Assembly (NCBI GenBank): GCA_005765155.1
Contig: VCCP01000002.1
Span: forward strand, 6,324,001-6,388,000
Length of the DNA: 64,000 nucleotides
Origin: Zelopaecilomyces penicillatus
Lineage: Eukaryota; Ascomycota; Sordariomycetes; Hypocreales; Pseudodiploosporaceae
Reading direction: 5' to 3'
Part shown: positions 1 to 12,017 of the stretch, in pieces
How the letters are laid out: the number at the start of each line of letters is the position of its first letter
Numbering within the stretch: the first letter of the stretch is position 1
Notes under the pieces: generated by a model
What the model was told of the DNA's origin: nothing
Databases searched by the model: none
The model's input: only the letters and a program-made list of their open reading frames with translations
Program-made: the position numbers and the translations under genes

Positions 1-131
1 ATATAAAGCACGCGTCTCAGGATTCATTCGAGCCATGGATATACTTTTCTTGCCCATTGTCTTGTGTTTGCTTGGATATACGTAAACGTCACTATTGGTA
101 TCACAAAGCTCCTGGAGCCACTTCCCCCTCC

Positions 132-1967
132 TTAATCTGAATCTTCGTGGATCGTGGCTCTGGCGCGATCAATTGCTGTATCGCCAGGGGGTTTCGCCTG
201 TTGATGGAAAACTGGTGGCTTGTAAAACGCCGACTCATCATCCTCGGCATCCAGTTGCATCAGGAACGTCTCCCACTTTTCAATCAACTGTGACATTTGT
301 TAGTCAACATTGAACACAAATGCAAAAGGACAAAACAGTCTTACCTCTTTCTGCGCCTCGACAGCACTTTCCAAAAACGTCTCAACCCCACTCTTAAAGT
401 CCTCAACCTTTTCCTTCTCAAAGCGATCCAGCTCAGCCCTCATCGATCTACCCATCTCCTCAAAAAGTAGACGAGCTTGGTGCACTTTCCGCTCTGCTTC
501 TGCTACCTCGGCGTTCATCTGGTTGAGTCGATCCTGCTGGCTCTTACCCTGCCGCAGCAGCTTGTCCTGGGTCGTCTTCTTCTTCTGCAGCTCCGACTCG
601 GACGAGTGCCAGGCGTGAAATCCCTTTTGGCGCTGCGTAAAGGCCAGCTTAATAGACCCAATGAGCCGGATGTATTCCTCAAGGATGATTCCAAACGTCA
701 ACACGTCTTGCTGCGCTTGGCGGTCGTATACATCGCGGATGGTAAGCTGTAGGTCGGATAGAGCGTCGAGAGGACCTGACAAGGAAGGCGACAGCTCGAC
801 TGTGGAGAGTGCGTGGAGGGAGGCGGAGAAGTCTGATGCTGCCTCCGCCATCATTTTGCGCTGAGTGACCATTGTCTCCATCGCCTTCAACAATGCCTTG
901 AGCTGGTTCTCCAATGCATCCAGATATACCTTGCGATCATGGAACCAATCATCCTGCTCCACAAACTTATTCCCTCCCCCAACACTTAGACCCAGAGATC
1001 CAAACATGCCCTTGCTCTCAACTGGAAGAGGATCCCGCCTCTCCTTGTGCTTTATGTCGACATTAAATGACTCGCTCTCCAAGAAGAGCTTCAGGTCAGC
1101 ATCGTGCTGTAGTGTCGGGTGACTCGCAGTCTTGTTGAGCATCTTTTCTAAAGCAGCCCGTCGACTCTCCACAAAGTTGCTGTCAAACCGACCAACAGCC
1201 TGCTTATCAGGCGGAGGGGGCACAACATATCCTGGATTGTTCCCATGAAGGGTGTTGTAGAGCCAGAGAAAGTCTCGGTACCGACGCTTGACCTCGAATT
1301 CGGGTTGCTTGTAAGCTCGGGATGTCGTCTATTGTGAAAGGGCAACCCCGGTTAGCTACTGCGAGAGGTTTATTATACCATTAAGCATGGTTTATATGAT
1401 GGTACCTACCCTGGTCCGCACGGAGTAAACAATGTGTGAGCTTGTTAGATCGCCAATCTTGACGGGATCTCCAACAGTAATCTGGAAATTAGGCTTGGAA
1501 GCTTGCTCCACGCTCACACTGGGATGATTGTTGCTCCTCACACTGCTCGGCCTAGCAGCATCAACTGGCGGCGGCACCCGCGGACCCCTCGGCTCCTCAA
1601 GCTCTCCATCATCGATGTGGTGCGGATCTGATGGCCGACGGGTAGCCGGGTGCTGCTGCGACTGCGGCATTGTGGTGCGAATCACCATCTGCTCCTTCTG
1701 GGGAGGCACCGGCGGGGCGTCCTGCGCGGCAGCATCCTGACTAGGACTGGCACTGAGAGGGCCCAGCGGATCGTCGACAGCCTCAAGGCGCGTAGGCTGG
1801 GCTACAAGGCGACGTGGCCCTCGCGATGGGCGAGGCGTGCTCGAGGAGGCGGCGGCGGCCGGCTGCGTCGTTGACGACGTCGATGGCGGGGATGTGGCAG
1901 TCTCGCCTGGGGCGGGTTGCTGGGAGCTCTGGTTCGAGTCAGCCCATGGCGACTCTTCCACGTCCAT
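132..1967 (-). CDS. vps5: Vps5-like retromer sorting nexin (PX-BAR)
   Basis: Three exons: 1410-1967, 345-1328, 132-287 (565 aa; both introns phase 0, GTAGGT and GTAAGA donors). The first ~150 residues are Pro/Ser/Gln-rich and disordered. A PX domain runs from about residue 155 to 275 and contains the phosphoinositide-binding RRYRDF motif and the PPPPDK loop. The rest is a long alpha-helical, charged BAR domain. Proteins of this family pair with Vps17 on endosomes and drive tubulation for retromer-dependent recycling of Vps10-type receptors to the Golgi. The start at MDVEESPW is the first ATG that keeps the disordered leader open; the frame continues upstream to 2060 without need. The last exon (52 codons) completes the BAR helix and ends in an acidic tail. 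Vps5 is preferred over Snx4-type nexins because of the long N-terminal leader; no search was possible. Confidence 0.9.
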
Positions 1968-2940
1968 TGTTGCAGTGCTTTGCTGCGAGAGAGCAGGGCG
2001 TTGAGGAGCTGGACAAGCACAGCTAATTGATGGTGAGATGATGGGAGAAGTCGGAAGCACAAACAGCAGCTTGGCCTGGTTGCTGAGGTGGCTGTAGCCT
2101 TGTGGTGTAGGTCTGGATTCGTATGCTGAAGCTACAGGTCCACGTCAGTGGAGTGAGTGGATGGGAGTCTACAGTGGTACGTACCTGCGCTCTACGGCAG
2201 GCTAACTCTCACAAGTCTCGGTAAAACACAGCCCCACTCTGGAACGTCTACTCCGTCTTCTGCCCGGCATTTGCATTTTGTGAAAACTACCTACTTAGAC
2301 TATTAACAGGAGACTTGAATGATCAAGTTTCGCAGTTTTGTGGAGGGTGCCAACCTTCCGCGGAGCGTAGCTTCCAGATTTGCTTTCCTTATGGGACGTC
2401 CAAGGCCGGCAAGCCACCACAATCACTAGCTATAGTGAAAATACTGACTGGCAATTGGTCAACCTTACCAAGAACTTTGCTTGCCCCTAGGAGCGCTGCT
2501 CTGAGCGTGCATCAGCAGTTTCCAGCAATAGCTAGCAATATCTAGTCATATATGTCAGTTGCTCAGCTAACGTAGCTGTATCGTCCAGAACTAAACAACG
2601 GGCACTACAGACACTACCTTTAAGATGATGAGCCCTAATGAATGAAACCTTTTCCATGTATTGACGCTACACAAACTAGAGTATCAAATGCTGGTGTATA
2701 ATTATCCCCTCCTCCATATTCTCGCGGGCTCCCTTCCAACTCCCGTCCCAATTAAGAAAGAAATAGAGAAAAGAGACATGTAAAGCCCCAGCTACTTTAC
2801 AACTGAAAACATGACCCTGCGCCGTGTGCTAATCATGACCGCCGTTTCGCCTGACTCGCCACTCTCTTGGAGGGTCGCGTCTTTTGAATTCTAAACTCTC
2901 TTTCTACCATCTCCACGTTGTCTGCGAATTCCAAACGGTC
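1968..2940. promoter_or_regulatory. Intergenic: vps5 promoter and taf5 3' side
   Basis: No gene is supported here. The part near 1968-2250 should hold the vps5 promoter and 5'UTR. An open frame of 76 codons at 2315-2545 has no family resemblance and is probably chance. The part near 2650-2940 is the likely 3'UTR of taf5. Confidence 0.5.
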
Positions 2941-5764
2941 CTACCGTTCGGGATCATAGCATCCACCGGCAATGACTAGATTCATTCGCGTAAACTTGAC
3001 ATTCATGACCGGCGTCTTCTTAGTCGGGAAAGCACTGATCTGGTCCGGTGTTATCATAACTTCCTTGCCCTTCTTCTTGTGAGTGCCGGTACTGGCGCCA
3101 GTGGCAGTGGTGTTGGTAGATGGTCCGGCAGCAGCAGCGTTCGCACGGGTCGCATCGCCCGCGGCGCCGGCTGTGCCATCGGCTGCGCTGGTTGCAGCAT
3201 CCAAACCTGCTTGTTGAGCCACCTTCTGAGGATCAGTGGGTAACTCAACATCCCAGAGACGGACGGTGCCATCCTGCCCACCAGATGCGAGAACATTGGA
3301 TTCGACGCTGAAGCTGAGCGACCAGATGCCACCCTTGCCGTGGCCGCGGGATCGCTTGATGCGAGTTCCCTTGGTGAGATCCCAGAAAAAGATGTTGCCG
3401 GCACAGTCTGCGCTTGCTAGGATTTTGCCATTGGGTGCACATTCTAGAGCGCTGACAACGTCGGTGTGGCCCGTGAAGACGCGAACGCAGGCTCCAGTTA
3501 CAATCGACCACATGCGAATGGATTTGTCTGTTTCATCAGAAGCAGAAAAGACGTACATCCCATTGGGATGCCATGTAATGGCCGAGAGAGCAGTGTCATG
3601 CCCAACCAACAGGCGTTGTGGAGAGGCATGATCTTGCATCCACACACGCACAACCTTGTCGTACCCACCGCTCAAGAAGTAATGTCCATGAGGTCCCCAC
3701 TGCGTTCTGTACACGGGGCCATCGTGCGACTTGTACACACAAAGACAAGTCCAGGATTCCAACGACCAGAGACGGATATGGCCGTCTGCAGATCCCGACA
3801 GGAGCAGCTTGGGCCTACCATCCATGGCTGCATTCTGTCGACCTTCATCTCCAAACAGTCTCTGCGGTGGGCCTGAAGCGGAATCGGAGAAGGAGATGTC
3901 GTACACAGGGCCCGAATGGCCAATCAATTTTCTACTGTTGAATTTGGCGCCTTTTTCATGCGCATTCATGCTAGGCAGTGCCTTGCCATCAAGAGACCAT
4001 ACACGAATATAAGACTCGGTGGTACCTACAGCCGCAAGCTGACCATCGTCTGAAAAGTCCATGCAGGATGCACTGGAAATGATTAGCGGGTCTGTTCTCT
4101 GGTTATCGACAACAATGAAATGTTTACCTTCCAAAAGAGTTGTGAAACGTAAACATGCATGCACTGATGGGGACACCAACGCCACCAGTTCGTCCCTCTA
4201 TCTTAAAGCGATCTCTGTTTTCTCGTAGCTTCTGCATTTCTAGCATAATATCTCTTGGTCTTGACGGTGGCAAGGGCAAGTCTGCTCTGCTAGGGGCATC
4301 TGCACTCTCTTCGCGCTTGATTCTATGATCAAACTCTTCCAACAAGCTTGAGGTCCCTAGTGCTGGTGGATTTCGTCGTTCATCGTCTTCAATCTCGGCA
4401 CGTATATCATCTCTTAACTCAGGATCCATAGGCAACGGGCCAAGCGTCAGAGGTGCACCCGGATCTAAGAGATCCTTGTTGGATAGACCAATGTTGACAC
4501 CAGGGATACCCTCTTTGGCATCAATCTCTTCAATATCCAGGTTCTTTGACCTGCGAAATACTGCCTCGAAACTGAAAGGTGTAATGGGACCACGGGCGGT
4601 GGAGTCAATCTGGCAATACTGAACTAATACATGTCGGATGACAGATCCACCTTGCTCGGACTCCCGCTCAAGAAAGTTGAATAGATCGCCCGTAGCGTGC
4701 TGGTTCAAAGGAATTCGATACTTGTTCTCTTTGTAGAGTTTCGTGACGGAATTTTCCACCACATGCTGCGGGAGCATAACTAGTCCAAACGTTTTGAGAT
4801 CGTCTGCATGAGCTGGTTGAAAGTGGTGTCCAATGTCCTTCAGGTAGGTCTTGGCATCGTCTGCATAGCCCTGAGACACAAGCTCAATGAATGAATAGAC
4901 AAAAACTGGCCATAGAAGCTTGGAAAGCTCAAACTAAAAGAAATATGTGAGTGAAATTCAGTGGTCATAAGGGCTAGACGGCATTTGTTCACCTTATAGA
5001 TGTCTAGATTGTTCTCAACCCATTCCTTGAGCAGTCTGAAGGCCTTGGCATACTTTTTGGGCCCCAGGTTCGCCAACTGCTGCAGAGGTTTGCCATCAGC
5101 TCCAAGGTGTTTGGACTCCTGGCGGAAGACCTCTTCTGTCCTGTTAAATCCTCTTTTTAACAAGTAATCGGTAACCTAGAATTGTGACGGTGTCAGTAAC
5201 AGCTCAAAGTGTTTCCAACCTTGGATCATACGGCAGTGAGTACAGGCTCGCGATCAGTCGTTGACTTGCTAGCTGATGCAATAGCCTTGTTGTAGTCATG
5301 CATCACACGATTACGCCCAGCAATCTGACTTGGAGACTTTCTGGGCGACATCGTGAAGATTTATGATGAATCTACAGCCGATGGCTTGGGGGAAATGAGA
5401 CAAGGCACAATATCACAGCGGGAAAGCGAGTGAGATTCTTCAAAGCTCCTTGCATGTGATGTGAAGATGCTTGCATTGAACTTTCCCCGTTCTTGTGATA
5501 TTGGAGAAGGAGTGCAGCTGCACGTAGTCACCGCCTGACTAGGAGCTAATCTGTAGCCGCCCCAAAACAGAAGCTGGGTGAAAACATCAAACATAAACTT
5601 ACAATCTGATTGAGGTTTTGGTTCGACATGGCACCGCCAGTCGTGCCAGCAGCAGCCGTGGTTGCGGCTGGCGCAGGAGCCGTAGCCACGGCTGGTGATG
5701 TTGCTGGCTGGCCTCCATATGTGACGGGTGGGCCAGCAGCCTGAACCGGAGGTTGGTTTGACAT
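2941..5764 (-). CDS. taf5: TFIID subunit TAF5 (LisH, TAF5-NTD, WD40)
   Basis: Four exons: 5603-5764, 4993-5175, 4128-4933, 2941-4072 (760 aa, phases consistent). The N-terminus is Ala/Pro-rich. A LisH dimerisation motif is built across the first junction (LNQI joined to VTDYLLKRGF). The TAF5 N-terminal associated domain follows (about residues 90-260), then an acidic linker, then a WD40 propeller from the GSASCMDF segment to the C-terminus with repeated LLSGSADGHIRLWS- and LASGGQDGTVRLWD-type blades. TAF5 scaffolds TFIID and, in many fungi, SAGA. The last blade is interrupted by an Ala/Thr-rich insert of about 50 residues before KKGKEVMITPDQ. A second possible first exon lies at 5232-5351 (see findings). 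The gene is head-to-head with med11. Confidence 0.93.
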
Positions 5765-6735
5765 GTTGGCCGAGAAAAGATAAGGTTTTGTTAAAAAAAG
5801 AAATTTACAAATTAAAACACCAACGTCGGATGAACCAGACGATCTCCAAAAATGACTTTGGAGGTCAGATACTGAACGATTATCTTTCTATCGTAGCGCT
5901 CATATCAAGTAGGTGCCAGCGATAGTAGGCTGTGTTTTTTTGGTTTGATGAAGCGCGATGATAACGCGCCGACGTCTCACGGCGGAGACTTCCTGCTAGC
6001 ACGATCTGAAGTGATCTGACCTGATCTCGTAACTTTGGTTCCTCAACTGGCTTATAGATAAAATAGAGCTGCGTCGTTGAATGAGAATAAATATCGTATA
6101 TAGGTGAATATGATGAATGAGTTTGGGGAACGAAGCTCTCTCTGTCCAGACTCACGAATAGGTAGGGTGGAGCCGCTACATCGTCCGTTGATAGCCGAAG
6201 ATTAAGCGACCAATATAGAGTCGGAACATTGGGCCCAATTGTGGTTGTGGAAAAGTATATCGTTCCTATTGAAGAGAAAATAATACTAATTAGTTGGACA
6301 AAGCTCCTTCTAATTGCCCAAAAGACGCAACAGCTTGAAAATTCTAGTTACTGTCGTTGATTCATTGGCATCGCCAATACCTGGCAGGTGTCAGGATCTG
6401 AGTATTGTGCATTGACCACACATCGTACTATTTCGGCCTAGGCTGCCATGACCCACCCTCCATTCATCACCTCTAGTGGTGCAATGACCTGGATGTACTC
6501 TCAATTGCTTCAACAAACAATAGAAACCTGTCTTTATTATCACGCATTAGCTGCCTAATATTCTGCTGCATATCCCATCTCAAATTTGACGACTCCAAAA
6601 CAAAAGAACAATAAGAAAGCTGGTCTTATAGTGTGAAGTCACCTGGATACCGGAACACGAGAAAATTTGGCGTCAGAAACAACGGCAGCGCAGGCCATCG
6701 CCATTCCTTTGATTGCATAAAATCCTGACAATACA
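5765..6735. promoter_or_regulatory. Divergent promoter region between taf5 and med11
   Basis: About 970 bases separate two general transcription genes that point away from each other. It should contain both promoters. No convincing TATA box was identified. The 91-codon open frame on the minus strand (5880-6155) shows no family signature. Confidence 0.5.
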
Positions 6736-7269
6736 ATGGCCTCTCCAAACGATGTTTCGATGGATGGAGGTGAATCCAAGATTCATGAGCCCTTTACCGT
6801 CGAGGAAAACATCCACCAGCTCAATGCCATCGACAAGTCCATGGTTCAACTCATGAACCATACCGCCACAGCACTCAACTCCCTCACCATGCCAGCATCA
6901 TCTGATGGCGCCAACCCCTCCTCGCCAGACGCAAAAAACTCAATCAACTCTCCCGCACAGAAGGAAGCTTTCCGATCAGCCACTGACAGCTTCTTGACCA
7001 CATTGCACAGCATTGATGTGCGGATGAAGCGTCAGATTCTCGCTCTCGAGGAGGCGGGCATTGTGAACCTTACAAATGCGCCTCGTCAAGAGCATGGCAG
7101 CACACCAAAGGCATCACTTAAGCCCAACGCGTTAGGCGCCGTCGGAAACTTGGATGTTGGATGGCTTAACAGCCGAGGGACTAAAGTTGAGCGAGACATG
7201 GAAGTTGAGCTATGGGGAAAGGCAAGGGAGCTTCTAGAAAGAGAACACGAAAATATCAACAACAGCTAG
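6736..7269 (+). CDS. med11: Mediator complex subunit 11
   Basis: Single exon, 177 aa. The N-terminal region (about residues 18-50, FTVEENIHQLNAIDKSM) and the central helix (about 78-112, FLTTLHSIDVRMKRQI then LEEAGI) match the four-helix-bundle pattern of fungal Med11. The C-terminal block around VGNLDVGWLNSRG is characteristic of filamentous-fungal Med11. Med11 pairs with Med22 in the Mediator head module and contacts the pre-initiation complex. The start ATG has another Met at residue 9, but the upstream one fits the family length. No intron is needed. Confidence 0.85.
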   Translation: MASPNDVSMDGGESKIHEPFTVEENIHQLNAIDKSMVQLMNHTATALNSLTMPASSDGANPSSPDAKNSINSPAQKEAFRSATDSFLTTLHSIDVRMKRQILALEEAGIVNLTNAPRQEHGSTPKASLKPNALGAVGNLDVGWLNSRGTKVERDMEVELWGKARELLEREHENINNS

Positions 7270-7670
7270 TCAGGGAAATTACCTGGCAGAAACACTTTGC
7301 TTCTTAGGCAAATTCAACGAAAATGCCCAGTGCTATTAGAGTAACGTATCTTTTATTGCATTGGCTTCATGCCTACGTCTCAGTATCTAGCGATGATACA
7401 TTGCGACAGGAATCTTTCGTCACAAACCAGCCTCTAATAGCCGAGGCCACGCCAACAGCCTTTGTCAATCATCACGATGAATTGATTCCCCTGCCATATT
7501 GACAAAATGCATCAGGCCACTCGTGGGGGAGCATCGCCGGTTGTATGCGTTGTGGGTTTTGCGCGGGACATCGTCTGGTCGGGCTTCCATGTTCGACGGC
7601 TTCAAGCTTCACAGCAATCGCATCAGTTCAGTTCTTATGGTTTGCACACGTATTGGGTTCTTACATTGCG
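7270..7670. other. Convergent 3' intergenic region
   Basis: This lies between the ends of med11 and the minus-strand secreted protein. Short open frames overlap at 7499-7796 but none has coding character. Probably 3'UTRs. Confidence 0.4.
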
Positions 7671-8177
7671 TCAAAGAAATGGCAAATCATCTCGCCTTCG
7701 GTCTCCGTAGAATTCATTGCTAGGGCACAATCCCGTCAGCTTCTTGTGGAACACAAACGATACGTAGAGAAACCTACATTCATAAGATACCCATGAAACA
7801 CAACCCTTTCTTGCATTGCATGTAAACTGGCACTTGTTCTCAGTCCACTCATACCATGAACTTCCTACAGCGAAGCTCTGTTGACGGATTTTATTAGGTA
7901 CTCTGTGCATCTTTCAGTGGAGAGGACCTACTTCTACATCGCCCAAGCTTTCATGGGCCTTGGCCCAGCCTGGTTCAACGACGAATCCTTGGGCCGTTGC
8001 GTCTGATGGAAGATTCATTCGATGATAATCAATAGTCCATGTTCCGTACTTGGTTGGCCCGCCATTGACGCAGCATTTGTTCTGGGAGCCAGCAGAATCG
8101 CTGCCGCAGCTGGCGTCCAACGGGGCTGCCATTGTAGTGATGGCAGCCAGCAGGCCGAGGTGTATTTTGATCAACAT
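7671..8177 (-). CDS. Small secreted cysteine-containing protein
   Basis: Two-exon model: 7932-8177 and 7671-7877 (150 aa), with a GTAGGT donor, CAACAG acceptor and phase 0. The start at MLIKIHLGLL gives a normal signal peptide (hydrophobic LGLLAAITTMAA, cleavage near Ala-Pro-Leu-Asp); an upstream Met eleven codons earlier would spoil it. The mature protein has Cys in two clusters: CGS...KCCVNGG near the N-terminus and KCQFTC...GC...EC after the intron, with aromatic residues around SSWYEW. I recognise no domain. It may be an effector-like or wall-associated protein. A second small intron near the 3' end is possible because the C-terminal residues after YECR look less typical. Confidence 0.55.
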
Positions 8178-9407
8178 TTGAGCTTGAGCCAGCAACTTAT
8201 CAATGGGCAATGATATGGTCTGATTTTGATGCGTAAGTGTTGCGATAGGTAGTCCGTAGATTTTAATTCTTTGTTGACAAAATTGATGAATTTAAACAAC
8301 GGCCTTGTTGTCCAACGGCTAAGGAAGGCGCGGAGCAACTTGGCTGGAAGGAATGCATCTAGGAGTGTGAGTAGCGACCTTGCTCTTGCAGTTTTATCTA
8401 CAACGTTGATTTACTTGCACTCCTAGTTGCTACCAGAAAATACAACAGATTATCGTCGGCTATGTTTGGAATTTTGCTCCATACGTTTTCTTATTTAGGG
8501 TTTAGTATCAGCACTTGTGAATGTGAAGTGTGATTAATTCATCATGAAATACCTATATAACGTACATCTCTTAAAAATTATCTAATATGAAACCAACATG
8601 CAATAATTTATGAACATACAGAATATAGAGCTTTATTGACAGTTGGCGGTTGTAAAATGCCTGATAGTCCACCTGCTTCAATGAGCTGGGCCGACCAATC
8701 GCCACATGGCGTATCTTCAATGTGGTTCGGTGGGGGCAGCACAGACTTGGACCAGCACCAGACGATATGACTGGACAGCGCCTTTAGCTAGAAGCCTCCC
8801 GGAAATCGCCAAGCGACAGGGTTTAGCAGACAGCACGAAACAACATGTTTAAGCTCCACACATTTAATGGACCTCGAGTATGTTTCTGCTAGCAATGAAC
8901 CGTAAATCCGGTATTCTGAGCAGAAGATAGGTTCTCAACAGAGTCCTGGGCAAAAGGACCACTTATCCGCATTCCCTGGCTGGGTTAGATCCACCCCGGA
9001 GGATTTGTTCCAGCTTACAAAATGGCGTTATTGACCTAACGACGGATGAGCCGGAGGAAGGAATGCCTGCAGTTCCAACCTTCCAACGGGGGGTTATTGG
9101 ACTTTGCACCCCGATGCAGACTTTCGCTATCAATGGTTATTGATAGCAGCGGCTGCAATGCAACGCTTTCGGCTCGTCGCATGGCATCAACTGTCGGCAG
9201 AACGTCGGTGCCGGGGTTTGTTGTTGCATCCTTGCCTTTGTCAACGCCTTTGATCCCTTCGTGACGTGATCGTGATTTGTTGCTGATCGGAGCATCCGGA
9301 ACCTGTCAGAGAGCTTTGGACCTCTATTCCCCTCCCAGGTTCAGGTGCTAAAACCATTAGAACTCGAGCCACTCGGTTCAATTGTCTTTCTGCACTCGAT
9401 TGCGATT
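8178..9407. promoter_or_regulatory. Divergent intergenic region
   Basis: About 1.2 kb between two outward-facing genes. It is AT-rich around 8500-8640. Nothing coding is supported. A 72-codon open frame at 9046-9264 looks random. Confidence 0.45.
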
Positions 9408-11034
9408 ATGGCCAAAACACCAACAGCTTTGCCCTTGTCGGCGATGCTTCTGTCAATGGCCGCCTTCAGCAGTCTGGCAAATGCTCATGACCACCATGAA
9501 GGCGAGAGTCAGATTCCCGAAGGCCAAACTATCTCCGTGGAGCCGCTCGTGAGTCTGGAGGGCATGCGAAACCTACTCCCGCTCAACCATGCTGATGTGG
9601 CAGTAATTGCAGGATACGATACTATGGATACACATTATGATTCAAATGCTGGCATACGGCATCATCTTCCCGATCGGCATGGTTTTTGGGGTATGTCGTC
9701 TGATCTTCTACATGGGTTCCTTGCTCAATGAATCGGCGTGTCGCTGACTAAATTGGTATCATAGATGACCAAGTCTCGATGGCATGTTCCGACGCAGATC
9801 CTTGGCTCGATGTTGGCGGTTCTTGGTTTCTTTCTCGGCCACATGCATAAGGGACGGGAGTTTGTCGGTAACAATGCACATGCCGGCTTCGCGCATGTTC
9901 TCCAGCTGCTGCTGGTTGCCCAGGTCGTGCTGGGCCTCTATCTAAAGGGCCACTGGGAGAAGGGAGTTAATGGTAGAATTAGGAAGTTGATCCGGCCGTT
10001 CCACTCCATCATCGGCAAGGCGATGCCTCTTCTCTCGTGGACGCAGATGATCTTTGGTGGCATAACGGCGCTTGGCTTCTGTCAGGGCGATCATATTGGA
10101 CAATGCGCGGCGCATTTCATCATGGGAGGTGCATTCATCGCGTACGGAGTTTTGTTGACGATTGTTCTTTTGGCAGGCCAAATCTGGCTTCGCCGCACCG
10201 GAAGATCCCAGGAGTTTTTTGACAGCACTGTCATTGCGATTTGGGGATGCTTCAACACATTCACGGAGCATCGCTGGGGAAGCGAGTGGGTGAGGAATGA
10301 CTGGCAGCATACCACAATGGGTGTCATTTGGTGGTGTGCCGGCTTGGCTGGTGTTTGGATGAGCCGCGATCGAGATGGAAATCCCAAGCGCAACTTCATC
10401 CCTGGCTTCGTTCTCCTCATGACAGGCTGGGCGATGTCTGCTCATCCCCAGGAATTGATGGTCAGTGCAATGACGCACGCCATGTTCGGTTATACCCTCA
10501 TGGCTGCTGGCATTACACGCATCATTGAGATTGCTTTTGTTCTCAAAGACGCGCACTCTATTTCCGAAGATGGCCGCTCATGGAATAGCTTTCAGTATAT
10601 TCCGGTATTTGTAAGCGATTTGGGACCTGTGGAATGATTTGGCGGATATGTACTAACCTGTATAGCTTTTGTACGCATCAGGATTTCTGTTCATGGGTGC
10701 CACCGAAGAGCAAATGACCCTGATCACTGGTTCCGGCATTGACGGCGTTTCCTATGTTCTGATTCTCTACTCTCTCGCCTTTTTGGTGTTTTTGTTCGCA
10801 AACATGCTCATCCATCTGTTTGACCGTCTGTCAAACCCAGCCCTGGACACCAAGAACTTTGCCAACGGACATATCCACATGAACGGACGTCGGCCTGAAG
10901 AAGGCCAGCTTCGGGATGCAGAGGAATTTGAGCTCGGTGGACTAACGAGTGACGATGAAGAAGGCGACGAGACCCGACAGATGCTGAGGCGAAGCGTCGA
11001 CGCTGCCAACGCAAGAAGCGCACGCACGGAGTAA
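9408..11034 (+). CDS. Ytp1/DUF2427-family multi-pass membrane protein
   Basis: Four exons: 9408-9548, 9613-9690, 9765-10610, 10666-11034 (477 aa; all junctions phase 0; donors GTGAGT, GTATGT, GTAAGC; perfect TACTAAC branch before the last acceptor). A cleavable signal peptide ends near SSLANAHDHH, then DTILWIHIMI starts the first of about 8-10 membrane helices. The helices carry several conserved His residues (GHMHKGREF, HAGFAH), as in cytochrome b561-like folds. The C-terminal ~80 residues are cytosolic and acidic. Fungal Ytp1 proteins are of unknown function; mitochondrial and membrane roles have been suggested. Reading exon 1 straight through gives an unrelated frame, so the 64-nt first intron is needed to restore the helix. 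Confidence 0.85.
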
Positions 11035-11577
11035 TAGATCATTATGATGTGTAAATAGGGGGAGTGCTGCTATAGATAGAACAGGTAAGGGCACTAGGAA
11101 GCACTGGGGAGTTTGGTTTTCGGTTTCTCCTGTTCATTTGGACAATGGTGTTCAGGGTTGATGTGGCGGCATGCTTCCTTGCTAATGTTTAGGCTTTCTT
11201 TTGACGAGATGGATGACCTGGGCGGCTTTTATGGCACGTGGTATGAAGTCTAATGAGAATGATAATATGAGAAGATGTGTTGATAGCAAGTGGGAGTAAA
11301 CAGCCTATGTTTCTGATATTACTTGTCTCCTTGACAGTTAGACCCCTGCATTTTAACCACTGGTGCGGAACGGAGCCGACAGTGGGGAACGAATTCCGAC
11401 ACCCACGGCGAAATTTTGGCGGGGCAAAATCTTTTTGTCGATTCTCTCTCTTTTGCGCATTTGGACTCTTGATTCCGATCCTCGACATTCACCGCTTCCC
11501 CATTCGCCTACTGTTTGACTGCCGTTTACCAAAGTTCAATCTTATTTTCTCTCTCCAGCATTAAAAACCCACCCAAA
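11035..11577. other. Intergenic between Ytp1-family gene and alb1
   Basis: 3'UTR of the membrane-protein gene, then a promoter and a pyrimidine-rich leader just upstream of alb1. No coding signal. Confidence 0.4.
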
Positions 11578-12017
11578 ATGCCGTCCGTCAAAAACCCCAA
11601 CGGCCCGTCCAAGAACCGATTGGCAGCGCGCGCCTGCAAAGCCAAGAGTCTGCACCAGAAGCGCTCTGAGCAGGGCAAGCACAAGATCTCAAAACGCGAT
11701 GCGGCATTGGGAGCGCGACCGGGGTTGCTGCCCAACAGCGGACCTAAGGCTCAGCTGAGCGGCAAGAAGGCGCGGAAGATGGAGAAGAAAATGGGGTATG
11801 CGATGAAGAGGAAGATGGAGGCTGATGGCGAGGCTGTCATGAAGGGTGAGAAAGACTGCTTTTTTTTTGCGTACTAGGTGCCCAACTGGAGTTGAATTGT
11901 GGAATCTTGCGGTTTCGAAACGAGCTGACATTTTTGGCTTGGTTAGATGTCCCCGAGTTGGACGCAGATGACAAGAGGGAAGGGCCGGATGGGCTTGAGA
12001 TGGATGGTATTCAATGA
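11578..12017 (+). CDS. alb1: Alb1-like 60S ribosome biogenesis shuttling factor
   Basis: Two exons: 11578-11845 and 11947-12017 (112 aa, phase 1, GTGAGA donor). The N-terminus (MPSVKNPNGPSKNRLAARAC) is the signature of fungal Alb1. The middle is very basic (KKARKMEKKMG) and the tail after the intron is acidic (DVPELDADDK). Alb1 binds Arx1 on pre-60S particles and shuttles between nucleus and cytoplasm, helping export and recycling of factors. Its small size and Lys/Arg richness fit the family. Reading through the intron ends after a run of Phe residues, so the spliced form is preferred. Confidence 0.85.

Noticed and set aside
9942..10556. 204-codon minus-strand frame
   Set aside because: Antisense of the Ytp1-family membrane exon, no independent features.
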